Positions 1 to 7,725 of a stretch of 34,077 nt of DNA are shown in pieces. The position numbers and the translations under genes are program-made. The stretch's first letter is position 1; every line of letters starts with the position of its first letter. Under the pieces are notes generated by a model. That model was not told the DNA's origin. It saw only the letters and a program-made list of their open reading frames with translations, and ran no database searches. Source of the stretch: Halorhabdus salina (GTDB lineage Archaea > Halobacteriota > Halobacteria > Halobacteriales > Haloarculaceae); assembly GCF_013839425.1 (NCBI RefSeq), contig NZ_JACDNP010000015.1, positions 1 to 34,077 of the forward strand, given 5' to 3'.

Positions 1-55
1 AGCAAGCCACACTAACAACCCGTTCTGTGCGTGCAACCGGTTCTCCGCCTGGTCC
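1..55. repeat. Direct repeat copy A (duplicated argF 3' segment)
   Basis: These 55 bases match 229-283 with a single mismatch (T at 28 against G at 256). The second copy lies inside the 3' end of argF, so this is a detached duplicate of codons near the argF C-terminus. The offset is 228 bases. The window begins exactly at the start of the match, so the repeat may extend further left. Confidence 0.9.
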
Positions 56-216
56 GGCAACCACCTTTTTCTCCTCGGGTTCGCTCGCTTCGCTCTCGAA
101 CCACTCTCTGCTCACGGACGTTTCGCGTCCGTTCGCATGGTCAGCGGGACCTTCGGTCCCGCTCGAGTCGAAAAAGATGGACCAAAAACCCGCGACTCGC
201 TTCGCTCGTCGCGGTC
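56..216. other. Hairpin-rich spacer downstream of argF
   Basis: No convincing gene is present. The stretch holds several short perfect inverted repeats: a 7-bp stem at 114-120/126-132 with a TTTCG loop, and a 9-bp stem at 143-151/155-163 with a TTC loop. A GCGAC...GTCGC pair follows near 191-211. These could end transcription of the arg operon, which runs leftward through here, but there is no clear T tract. Confidence 0.5.
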
Positions 217-1110
217 CTACGCCCGCTCAGCAAGCCACACTAACAACCCGTTCTGGGCGTGCAACCGGTTCTCCGCCTGGTCCCAGACGATGGCGTTGTC
301 GCTTTCGACGACCTCGTCGGTCACTTCCTCACCGCGGTGGGCGGGCAGGCAGTGCATCAGCGTGCGATCGCCGAGTAGATCGGCCGTCACCTGAAAGCCC
401 TCGAAGGCGTCGAGTTTCTCCTCGCGCTCGTCTTCTTGACCCATGCTCACGAAGACATCGGTGTAGACCACGTCGGCGTCGGCCACGGCAGTTTCGGGGT
501 CCGTCGTCGTGTCGGGCGCGGTACCGAGTTCCCCGGCCCGCTCTACCACATCATCGTCAATCCCGTATCCCTCTGGGGTCGCAACCGTCAGGTCGAGCCC
601 GACCATCGCCGCGCCGAGGACCAGGGACTGGGCGACGTTGTTGCCGTCGCCGACCCAGGCGACTCTGACCTCGTCGAACCCGCCGAAGTGCTCGCGGATC
701 GTCAGCAGATCCGCGAGCGTCTGACAGGGATGGGCGTCGTCGGTCAACCCGTTGATCACCGGCACTGTCGCATACTCGGCGAGGTCCTCCGCATCGGCGT
801 GATCGAACAACCGCGCCATGATCGCGTCGGTGTACCGCGAGACTGCCCGGGCGGTGTCTTTGATGGGTTCGCCATCTCCGAGGTGAATGTCGTCGGGGCC
901 GAGGAAGATAGCGTGGCCACCGAGCTGGGTCATCCCCGTCTCGAAGGAGACTCGCGTTCGGGTCGAGGGTTTCTCGAAGATCATCGCCAGCGTTTCGTCT
1001 TCAAGCGGGGTGCCAGCCTCTTCGCCAGCCTTGATCGCGGCCGCGCGATCGAGCACGGTCGTCAATTCCTCGCTCGTCAGGTCGTCGACGTCGAGTACGT
1101 TGCGTGGCAT
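217..1110 (-). CDS. argF: Ornithine carbamoyltransferase
   Basis: Catalyses carbamoyl phosphate + ornithine to citrulline + phosphate in the cytoplasm, the sixth step of arginine synthesis. At 297 residues it is of normal length. Visible family motifs are the carbamoyl-phosphate loop STRTR at residues 49-53, HPCQ at 127-130, the SMG ornithine loop near residue 225, and HCLPAHRG near 258. The start is ATG at 1110, two bases after the argE stop, so it is the last gene of the operon. Its last codons before ERA-stop (positions 229-283) are duplicated at 1-55. The motifs fit anabolic ornithine transcarbamylase; a catabolic enzyme cannot be excluded by sequence alone, but the operon argues for biosynthesis. 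Confidence 0.95.
   Translation of the reverse strand: MPRNVLDVDDLTSEELTTVLDRAAAIKAGEEAGTPLEDETLAMIFEKPSTRTRVSFETGMTQLGGHAIFLGPDDIHLGDGEPIKDTARAVSRYTDAIMARLFDHADAEDLAEYATVPVINGLTDDAHPCQTLADLLTIREHFGGFDEVRVAWVGDGNNVAQSLVLGAAMVGLDLTVATPEGYGIDDDVVERAGELGTAPDTTTDPETAVADADVVYTDVFVSMGQEDEREEKLDAFEGFQVTADLLGDRTLMHCLPAHRGEEVTDEVVESDNAIVWDQAENRLHAQNGLLVWLAERA
229..283. repeat. Direct repeat copy B (inside argF)
   Basis: The genuine coding copy of the repeat also found at 1-55. It covers the codons just before the last three residues of ArgF. The flanking bases on both sides differ from those of copy A, so the match is confined to this segment. Confidence 0.9.
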
Positions 1111-1112
1111 TG

Positions 1113-2189
1113 TCAGTCCTCCAGGAGTCTCGTGGTGACGTCCGCTAAGACCGCGACCGAGCGGTCGTACTCCGACAGCACGAGGTGTTCGTCGGGCGCG
1201 TGATCCAGATCCGAGTCACCGGGGCCGTAGGTCACCATCTCGGCGTCCCAGGCGTCGGCGTAGATGTTCATGTCGCTGGTCCCGGTTTTCCGAAGGAGAC
1301 GCGGATCCCCGTCCCGTTCGCGGATCGCCGCGCGAAAGGCCCGTGCGACCTCAGTTCGAGGATTCATCATCACCGGCTCGACCCAGTCGTCCCAGTTGAC
1401 TGTTCCGTTCTGGAGGTGGCCCCCAGCCATCTCTCTGATTTCGTCCGTCGTGTACTCCGGGGGGACGCGCAACTGGACGCGCATCGTCGTCTCGACGGAC
1501 AGGCCATCATCGCTAATCCCGCCGTCGATGTCGACCGGCTTGCAGGTCACTCGCTCGAAGACTGGGTGCCACTCGTCTTTGGCGAACTCGCTTTCGACGC
1601 GATTCCACCAGTCGATGGCGTCCTGGATCGCGTTGTTGTCGGGCCGTGAGGAGTGCCCCGATTCGCTCGTGGCGACGTACGTGCCGCCCAGCAAGCCACG
1701 GTAGCCCAGCGTGATCCCGTCCCAGCCGGAGGGTTCGCCGTTGATCACGACATCGGGTTCGTCCTCGCGGTCTTCAACCAGATAGCGACCCCCAGTGGAG
1801 TCGACCTCTTCGCCGACGACGCCGGCGAAACTCGCACCGGTTCGGACTGCAACGACAGCCATCGCTGCCAGTGGCCCCTTCGCGTCGACGCTCCCGCGAC
1901 CCCACAGCACTGTCTCGCCGTCATCGTTTTCTTCCAGCCGCACCGGAATGTCTCCTGGCACCGTGTCGATGTGGGACGTCAGGAGGACACCGTCGTCGGC
2001 CGGTGCGCGGACGTTGCCCACGTCGTCGGTCCAGACCTCACGGTCGTGGCTCTCGAAGAAGGCCGCGAGAGTCTGGGCCGCCTCCTCAACGTTGCCCGAG
2101 ACGGAGGGAGTCTCGACGAGATCGATCAACAACTCACGGGCCGCTTTCGTCGAGACCTGGGCCGTCGGCGCGTCAGTGGCGGCGCTCAT
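1113..2189 (-). CDS. argE: [Amino-group carrier protein]-ornithine hydrolase (ArgE/LysK)
   Basis: M20-family zinc peptidase, 358 residues. In LysW-type pathways this enzyme frees ornithine (or lysine) from the carrier protein. Visible metal and catalytic motifs are SHIDTVPG (about residue 72), GRGSVDAKGP (about 97), GVVGEEVDSTGG (about 124), NGEPSGW, and a late GDSDLDHAPDE segment. The ATG at 2189 overlaps the argD stop by one base (TGATG), indicating translational coupling. Haloarchaea generally make lysine by the diaminopimelate route, so the arginine assignment (ArgE) is preferred to LysK. This rests on family knowledge and operon context. Confidence 0.9.
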   Translation of the reverse strand: MSAATDAPTAQVSTKAARELLIDLVETPSVSGNVEEAAQTLAAFFESHDREVWTDDVGNVRAPADDGVLLTSHIDTVPGDIPVRLEENDDGETVLWGRGSVDAKGPLAAMAVVAVRTGASFAGVVGEEVDSTGGRYLVEDREDEPDVVINGEPSGWDGITLGYRGLLGGTYVATSESGHSSRPDNNAIQDAIDWWNRVESEFAKDEWHPVFERVTCKPVDIDGGISDDGLSVETTMRVQLRVPPEYTTDEIREMAGGHLQNGTVNWDDWVEPVMMNPRTEVARAFRAAIRERDGDPRLLRKTGTSDMNIYADAWDAEMVTYGPGDSDLDHAPDEHLVLSEYDRSVAVLADVTTRLLED

Positions 2190-3316
2190 CAGTCGATCGC
2201 CTCCGACAGCGCCGCTACGGTCGCGTCGGCGTGGGCCTCGTCGATAATCAGCGGCGGCAGCAGCCGTACGACGGTCCGGCCGGCCGGTAATGCCAGCAGC
2301 TGGTGATGCAACGCCAGATCCTTGAGCACTCGATTGGCACCGCGCTTGATCTCGACGCCGATCATCAGCCCCTCGCCGCGGATCTCGCGGGTGCTGTCAC
2401 CGAGCTCATCACGGAGTTGCCCACGAAGGTACTCGCCGACGTCGGCAGCGTGCTGGGGGATCTCTTCCTCGACGAGCGTCGAGATCGTCGTCTCTGCGGC
2501 CGCGGAGACGACCGGCCCGCCGGAGAACGTCGAGGCGTGGCTGCCGTAGTTCTCGGCGATCCAGTCACGACAGAGCGTCGCGCCCATCGGGAAGCCGTTG
2601 GCAAGCCCCTTTGCCGTCGTGAGCATGTCCGGGACGACGCCGCTTTTCTCACAGGCCCACAGGGACCCCGTCCGGCCCATGCCGGTCTGGACCTCGTCGA
2701 AGATCAACGCCGCGCCAGCATTTTCGGTGATCTCACGGGCGGATTCGAGGTATTCGGTCGATGCGGCATGGATCCCGCCCTCGCCCTGGATCGGTTCCAT
2801 GATGACGGCTGCTGTTTCGTCGTCGACAGCCTCGGCGAGCGCCTCGCTGTCGTCGTATGGCACGAACTCCACGTCGCCGATCAGCGGTTCGTACGGTTTC
2901 TTGTATTTGTCCTTCCAGGTGGTCGCCAGCGCGCCCATCGTCCGGCCGTGAAAGCCCTGCATCGTGGCGACGATCTTCGAGTCGCCTGTGGCGCTCCGGG
3001 CGAATTTCAGTGCGGCCTCGTTGGCCTCAGTGCCCGAGTTACACAGCCAGACGTTGTCGATGTCGCCCGGAGCGACGGCCGCGAGCGTATTGTACAGGTC
3101 CGTCCGAGTTTCAACGGGATAGGACGCCTGGACGTAGGTCAGCTCATCAATCTGGCTTTTCGCGGCCGTATCGACGGCCTCGTGGCTGTGCCCCAGCGGG
3201 ACACAGGCGTAACTCGCGCCCATGTCCAGATACTCCGTTCCCGCGTCGTCGTAGACGACGGCGCCGTCACCGCGCTCGATCTGTATCGGTTTCTCCGAGA
3301 ATACGAATCCGCTCAT
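2189..3316 (-). CDS. argD: [Amino-group carrier protein]-glutamate semialdehyde aminotransferase (ArgD/LysJ)
   Basis: PLP-dependent class III aminotransferase, 375 residues. It transfers an amino group from glutamate to the carrier-bound semialdehyde, giving the carrier-bound ornithine derivative. The PLP-binding region shows FDEVQTGMGRTG followed by TTAKGLANGFPMG, whose Lys should form the Schiff base. The ATG at 3316 overlaps the argB stop by four bases (ATGA), a standard coupling arrangement. Length and order match the argB-argD-argE block of other haloarchaea. Substrate (acetylated or carrier-bound) cannot be read from this protein alone; the choice rests on the neighbouring argX. Confidence 0.92.
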   Translation of the reverse strand: MSGFVFSEKPIQIERGDGAVVYDDAGTEYLDMGASYACVPLGHSHEAVDTAAKSQIDELTYVQASYPVETRTDLYNTLAAVAPGDIDNVWLCNSGTEANEAALKFARSATGDSKIVATMQGFHGRTMGALATTWKDKYKKPYEPLIGDVEFVPYDDSEALAEAVDDETAAVIMEPIQGEGGIHAASTEYLESAREITENAGAALIFDEVQTGMGRTGSLWACEKSGVVPDMLTTAKGLANGFPMGATLCRDWIAENYGSHASTFSGGPVVSAAAETTISTLVEEEIPQHAADVGEYLRGQLRDELGDSTREIRGEGLMIGVEIKRGANRVLKDLALHHQLLALPAGRTVVRLLPPLIIDEAHADATVAALSEAID

Positions 3317-4155
3317 GAGTGGTCCTCCGTGTCGATCGCTGTTTGATAGACGTGCGTTCCAGTACCTTCGAGGGCAGCACTGATCGGTTCGTCCGCGTTC
3401 GCGTCAGTGACGACGACCTCGGGTGCACCGCCTTTCAAGGCCTCCTCAGTAGCCATGATTTTCCGCTCCATGAACCCCTCGGCCGCCGCTTCGAGTGACG
3501 TCCAGTCCTCGCTCGTCTCGACTGATTCGATCAGCGTCGCCGGATCGTCGGGATCGGCATAGACGCCTTCGACGTCCGTTAGCAGGACAAGCGTTGCATC
3601 GAGTGCCCCGGCGATGGCCGCCGCCGAGCGGTCGGCGTCGGTGTTGACCGGGATCCACTCCCCGTCATCCTTTCCGGCCATTGGCGGCCCGGCGACCGGC
3701 GTGTATCCATCGTCTAACAACGTATACAGCAACTCGTCGTTAACCTGCTTGATCGACCCCGAATGGTCGCCGCGTTTGATCTTGCGCTTGCCGTCATCGA
3801 GGACCCGCACGGCTGACTTGCGAGGACCAGCCAGAAGCTTGCCGTCAACGCCGTTGAGTCCGGCCGCGTCGACGCCCTGGCTCTGCAGGCCCGCGACCAG
3901 TTGCGTGTTGAGGTGGCCAAAGACCATTTCGAAGACTTCCATCGTCTCCTCGTCGGTGAACCGGCCGACGACACCCGACGGGGTTTCGACGTACTCAGGC
4001 TCGATTCCCATGCGTTCGAGAGTGTCGTCGACCGCGGTCGAGCCGCCGTGAACGACGACGATGTCTTCTCCATCCTCTACGAGTGTGGCTACGTCCGCCA
4101 GGGCACCCTCAGGATCGACCGCGCGTGCGCCGCCGACTTTGACGACGACCGTCAT
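3313..4155 (-). CDS. argB: [Amino-group carrier protein]-glutamate kinase (ArgB/LysZ)
   Basis: Amino acid kinase family protein of 280 residues. It phosphorylates the gamma-carboxyl of the carrier-bound glutamate using ATP. Visible motifs are VKVGGA at the N-terminus, VVHGGSTAVD, the substrate segment NGVDGKLL, and the C-terminal nucleotide region NTDADRSAAAIAGAL followed by FMERKIMA. The start is ATG at 4155, 16 bases downstream of the argC stop. This is the longest gap between arg enzyme genes apart from the argH/argX gap. N-acetylglutamate kinase and LysZ share this fold; the presence of argX favours the carrier-protein substrate. Confidence 0.92.
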   Translation of the reverse strand: MTVVVKVGGARAVDPEGALADVATLVEDGEDIVVVHGGSTAVDDTLERMGIEPEYVETPSGVVGRFTDEETMEVFEMVFGHLNTQLVAGLQSQGVDAAGLNGVDGKLLAGPRKSAVRVLDDGKRKIKRGDHSGSIKQVNDELLYTLLDDGYTPVAGPPMAGKDDGEWIPVNTDADRSAAAIAGALDATLVLLTDVEGVYADPDDPATLIESVETSEDWTSLEAAAEGFMERKIMATEEALKGGAPEVVVTDANADEPISAALEGTGTHVYQTAIDTEDHS

Positions 4156-4171
4156 TCTGTGGTCACCTCGC

Positions 4172-5230
4172 TCATGGCGATCCCACCGGGTGCATGCCCG
4201 CGAAATCCAGTCCGGCCGTCTCCTCTAAGCCGAGCGCGATGTTGGCGGCGTGGACGGCCTGGCCGGCCGACCCTTTCATCATGTTGTCGATGGCCGAGAA
4301 GACCACGACGCGTTTGTTTCCGGGGTCGAGTTCGAACCCAACTTCCGCGAAGTTTGAGCCCGCGACGGCCTTCGGCTCGGGGTAGCGATAGACGCCACCC
4401 CCGCCGGCGACCATGCGGACGAACGACTCCTCCTCGTAGGATCCTCGATAGGCCCCCCAGAGGTCGCCCTTCGAGACCGGTTCTTCGGGGAAGGCATGGA
4501 TCGTCGCGCTCGCACCGCGGATCATCTCCACCGCGTGGACGGTAAAGGAAACCTCGGTGCCGAGGAACTGCTCGATCTCGGCCTCGTGGCGGTGGCCCGT
4601 CGGCGCATAAGGGCGGACGACGCCCGAGCGCTCAGGGTGACTGGAGGCCTCTCCGCCGCCCGCGCCACCCTCGCTGGAGCCGACTTTCACGTCGACGACG
4701 ATCTGCTCGTCGCCGGAGAGGACGTCGTTCTCGAACAACGGCAGCAGGCCCAGGATCGTCGCCGTGGCGTTGCAGCCACCGGAGGCGATCAGGTCCGCCC
4801 CGGCCAGGTTCTCCCGATTGAGTTCCGGCAGGGCGTACTCGGATTTGTCGAGCAACTCTGGGCGCGAATGCCCGTCGTACCACTCGTCGTACTGGGCTTC
4901 CGAATCGAGTCGGAAGTCCGCCGAGAGGTCGACGACGGTGTCGGCGGCGTCCTGAAACGCGTCGATGTGCTCCATCGAGACGCCGTGGGGAGTTGCTGCA
5001 AACAGCACGTCAACCGACTCCAGGTCTTCGGGTGAACTGAACCGAAGATCGAGGTCCCGCAGGTTCGGGTGGACGTGGCCGATCGTCTTGTTTGCCTTCG
5101 AGCGACTGGTCGCCTGGGCGATATCGAAGTCCGGATGGCCGGTGAGCAGGCGCAGGAGTTCGCCGCCGGTGAAGCCGCTTGCGCCCACGACGGAGGCAGT
5201 CAGCGACGCCTCACCTTCGCTCGCGGACAT
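4172..5230 (-). CDS. argC: [Amino-group carrier protein]-glutamyl-phosphate reductase (ArgC/LysY)
   Basis: NADPH-dependent reductase, 352 residues, converting the carrier-bound acyl phosphate to the semialdehyde. The N-terminal Rossmann motif is VVGASGFTGGELLRLL. The catalytic Cys lies in ASGGCNATA, and a later GHRHEAEIEQF supplies the conserved His. A GTG at 5233 could add one residue, but the ATG at 5230 is preferred because it overlaps the argX stop by one base (TGATG), the same junction used between argD and argE. It belongs to the semialdehyde dehydrogenase family and sits between argX and argB as in other haloarchaea. Confidence 0.92.
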   Translation of the reverse strand: MSASEGEASLTASVVGASGFTGGELLRLLTGHPDFDIAQATSRSKANKTIGHVHPNLRDLDLRFSSPEDLESVDVLFAATPHGVSMEHIDAFQDAADTVVDLSADFRLDSEAQYDEWYDGHSRPELLDKSEYALPELNRENLAGADLIASGGCNATATILGLLPLFENDVLSGDEQIVVDVKVGSSEGGAGGGEASSHPERSGVVRPYAPTGHRHEAEIEQFLGTEVSFTVHAVEMIRGASATIHAFPEEPVSKGDLWGAYRGSYEEESFVRMVAGGGGVYRYPEPKAVAGSNFAEVGFELDPGNKRVVVFSAIDNMMKGSAGQAVHAANIALGLEETAGLDFAGMHPVGSP

Positions 5231-6105
5231 CACTCACTCACCCCCGCTTTCGTCTCCAGCCAGTCGACGACCTGGGCGGGGATGTCTGTCTCGACGGCGT
5301 CGTTCAGTGCTTTGAACTCGACAGTGTGATTGACTTCGTGGACTGTGTAGCCGGTCGGATTCCCGTCCTCATCCACTCCTGTTTCCATTAGATCTATTCC
5401 TAAGAGCCCGCCACCGACGGCTTCGCTCGCCGCCGCGACCAGCTCCTCGGCGCGTTCGTCGAGTTCGAAGACGTCGGTTTCGGCCCCTTTCGCGGCGTTG
5501 GTCAGCCAGTGGTCCGAGGAGCGGACCATCGCCGCGATTGGCTCGCCGTCGGTCGCTAGGACGCGAATGTCCCGGCCTGGCTTTTCGACGAACTCCTGGA
5601 CGTAGAAGACCTTGTGCTCGTAGTGGCCAAGCGTCGCCTTGTGTTCGAGGATGGCCTCGGCGGCGTCTCGCGTGTCGATCTTGGCCATCAGCCGGCCCCA
5701 GGATCCAATGACAGGCTTGAGTACACAGGGATAGCCGAAGTCCTCGATGATATCCAGGGCCGTGTCTTTGGTGAATGCGACCTCCGTTTTCGGGGTCGGC
5801 ACGCCGGCCTGTTTCAGCGCGAGGCTGTTGGTCACCTTATCAGCGCAGGTTTCGGCCGTCTCGTGGCTGTTGACGACGGGAATGTCGTAGGCATCGAGGA
5901 ACTCCGTCGCATAGAGACTCCGGCTGGTCGCCAGACACCGATCGAGCACGACGTCGACGCCCTCGAAATCCGCCGGCGGTTCGTCCAGGCTGAAGCGCTG
6001 TTTGCGCACGTCGACTTTCGTCACCTCGTGATCGCGCTCGCGCAACTCCGAGAGGAGCAGCTTCTCGTCCTGGCGGATGCGCGAATACAGCAATCCGACG
6101 TTCAC
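5230..6105 (-). CDS. argX: Glutamate-[amino-group carrier protein] ligase (ArgX/LysX)
   Basis: RimK/ATP-grasp ligase, 291 residues. Such enzymes attach glutamate (ArgX) or aminoadipate (LysX) to the C-terminal Glu of the small carrier LysW/ArgW. Visible ATP-grasp elements are the central CVLKPVIGSWGR, the VQEFV segment, FYV nearby, and the metal-binding HEVNHTVEFK near the C-terminus. The start is set at GTG 6105 because a perfect GGAGGTG ribosome site (6113-6119) lies seven bases upstream. An ATG at 6126 would add RRCGR-type residues and would place the ribosome site inside the gene. The GTG overlaps the stop of the preceding 43-codon ORF by four bases (GTGA). Confidence 0.92.
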   Translation of the reverse strand: MNVGLLYSRIRQDEKLLLSELRERDHEVTKVDVRKQRFSLDEPPADFEGVDVVLDRCLATSRSLYATEFLDAYDIPVVNSHETAETCADKVTNSLALKQAGVPTPKTEVAFTKDTALDIIEDFGYPCVLKPVIGSWGRLMAKIDTRDAAEAILEHKATLGHYEHKVFYVQEFVEKPGRDIRVLATDGEPIAAMVRSSDHWLTNAAKGAETDVFELDERAEELVAAASEAVGGGLLGIDLMETGVDEDGNPTGYTVHEVNHTVEFKALNDAVETDIPAQVVDWLETKAGVSE

Positions 6106-6233
6106 GCGGCCGCACCTCCGGGACATACGGGCGTCGCGGCTGTCGGTGCTGTTCCGCCGGCGGTCGACGGCTGATGTGATACCGTACTCGGTGTCGTGAA
6201 CATGGCGTGGATCGCTGTGGTGATCTCAGACAT
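6102..6233 (-). CDS. 43-residue ORF at the expected lysW/argW position
   Basis: A short ORF that fills the gap between argH and argX. Its ATG (6233) overlaps the argH stop by eight bases and its TGA shares GTGA with the argX start, so it is placed exactly like a translated operon gene. In haloarchaea such as Haloferax this slot holds the 54-residue carrier LysW/ArgW, which has two CxxC zinc motifs and ends in EDWGE. This ORF has a single Cys, no acidic tail, is Thr/Ala/Pro-rich, and uses fewer G/C third positions than its neighbours. It may be a coupling leader, a remnant, or an unrelated small protein. Whether it is translated is unknown. Confidence 0.4.
   Translation of the reverse strand: MSEITTAIHAMFTTPSTVSHQPSTAGGTAPTAATPVCPGGAAA
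6113..6119 (-). promoter_or_regulatory. Strong ribosome binding site of argX
   Basis: GGAGGTG on the minus strand, seven bases before GTG 6105. It is complementary to the conserved 3' end of archaeal 16S rRNA and decides the argX start. It also lies inside the last codons of the 43-codon ORF. Confidence 0.85.
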
Positions 6234-7722
6234 ACGTCTCTACCTCCGCCTGCAGGGTCTGGGCCGCTGCATCGAGGTTCGCTCGACGGTCGGCCAGCGC
6301 GTCGCTGTCTGTGGCGTGTTCGTCGCGGGCAGTTGCGATCTGGTCGGCGACGGCCCCGGGGGCCGGCCCACCGGGAGAGTCGCGACTGGCGACGCTCTCC
6401 GTGGGATCGAGTGCGGCTTCGACCGTCTCTCGGTCGACGTACTCGGTCAGCGGCGCATCGAGTACCTTCCGCGTCGCGGCGTCGAGCGTCTGGAAGTCCG
6501 TTTCCCCGGCGGCTTCGGCCGCGCCGGCAACGACTTCGTGGGCCATCCGGAAGGGAACGCCGGCCATCGCCAGCGCGTCGGCGACGCCCGTCGCGGTCGA
6601 GAAGCCCTCGCCCGCAGCGTCGGCCAAGGCTTTTTCGTTCCACTCGGCGGTCGCGACCGCGCCGGCGGCGACTTCGGTCGCCTCGCTGACCCCGTCGATC
6701 GTCCGCCAGGCGTGCCCGCCGGCTCGCTGGAGGTCGCGGTTGTACGCCCGCGGGAGCCCCTTCAGCGTACTCAACAACCCGTTGAGGCCCGCCGCGGCGT
6801 CGCCAGCGCGGGCGCGGACGAGTTCGAGCGTGTCGGGGTTCTTCTTCTGTGGCATGATCGAGGAGGTCGAAGCGTAGCTGTCGTCGACCTCGATATACCC
6901 CTTGTTCGCGTAGAGGACGACATCCTCTGCGAGCCCCGACAGCGTCGTCGCCAGGCTCGCGAGTGCGGCTGTCGACTCGACGAGGAAGTCCCGCGCCGAG
7001 ACGGCGTCCATCGCGTTGTCCATCGTCCCGTCGAAGCCCAACAGCTCGGCCGTCCGCTCGCGGTCGATCTCGAAAGGCGTGCCCGCGAAGGCGGCCGCCC
7101 CGAGTGGCGACTGGTTCGTACGGGCGTAGGCCGCCACGAGGCGCTCGATCTCACGGGCAATGGCCCGCTCGTAGGAAAGCGCCCAGTGGGCGACCGTCGT
7201 CGGCTGGGCCGGCTGGAGGTGCGTAAATCCCGGCATGATCGTCTCACGCTCGGCCTCGGCGGTCTCGATCAGCGCGCCGCGAGCCTCAAGTGTTGCCTGT
7301 GCTGCATCCAGCAGGTCCTCACGAAGTCGGTAGCGAATACAGGTCGCCACCTCGTCGTTGCGCGAGCGGGCGGTGTGCATCCGGCCGCCGTCGGGGCCGA
7401 CGCGATCGATTACGGCCGTTTCGATGGCCTCGTGGACGTCTTCGCCGTCGGGCAGGGCGTCGTGGCCTGCGTCCTCGATTTGGTCGAGGGCAACCAGGAT
7501 TTCACCGGCGGTCTCCGCCTCGACGATCCCCCGCTCTTCGAGCATGACGACGTGGGCGCGATCGACCGCAAGGTCGGCCGCGAAGATGCGCTCGTCAGCG
7601 GCGAGCGACGAGAGGAACCCCCGGGCGGGGCCGCCGCTGAACCGCTCTCGACGGACGACACCGTCGCTGCTCGTATCGCCGTCGTCGGCTCCGTCACCGT
7701 TCACCGTGGGTTCCTCTGGCAT
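6226..7722 (-). CDS. argH: Argininosuccinate lyase
   Basis: Fumarase/aspartase-superfamily enzyme, 498 residues, splitting argininosuccinate to arginine and fumarate, the last step of the pathway. The superfamily signature appears as SSIMPQKKNPD in the middle of the protein. Upstream are the substrate loop HTARSRNDEVATC near residues 115-130 and FTHLQPAQPTT near 170. The start is ATG at 7722, three bases after the argG stop. The N-terminal 25 or so residues are acidic and low-complexity before the conserved RFSGGPARGF. The gene is co-transcribed after argG, and its stop overlaps the start of the 43-codon ORF. Confidence 0.95.
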   Translation of the reverse strand: MPEEPTVNGDGADDGDTSSDGVVRRERFSGGPARGFLSSLAADERIFAADLAVDRAHVVMLEERGIVEAETAGEILVALDQIEDAGHDALPDGEDVHEAIETAVIDRVGPDGGRMHTARSRNDEVATCIRYRLREDLLDAAQATLEARGALIETAEAERETIMPGFTHLQPAQPTTVAHWALSYERAIAREIERLVAAYARTNQSPLGAAAFAGTPFEIDRERTAELLGFDGTMDNAMDAVSARDFLVESTAALASLATTLSGLAEDVVLYANKGYIEVDDSYASTSSIMPQKKNPDTLELVRARAGDAAAGLNGLLSTLKGLPRAYNRDLQRAGGHAWRTIDGVSEATEVAAGAVATAEWNEKALADAAGEGFSTATGVADALAMAGVPFRMAHEVVAGAAEAAGETDFQTLDAATRKVLDAPLTEYVDRETVEAALDPTESVASRDSPGGPAPGAVADQIATARDEHATDSDALADRRANLDAAAQTLQAEVETYV

Positions 7723-7725
7723 GGC

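Noticed and set aside
27-668. Plus-strand ORF of 213 codons at the left edge
   Set aside because: It is antisense to argF, Arg/Pro/Ser-rich, and typical of shadow frames in G/C-rich DNA.
5840-6643. Long minus-strand frame bridging argX and argH that might hide a carrier gene
   Set aside because: It is Arg-rich shadow sequence in the wrong frame of argH, with no CxxC pairs or EDWGE end.
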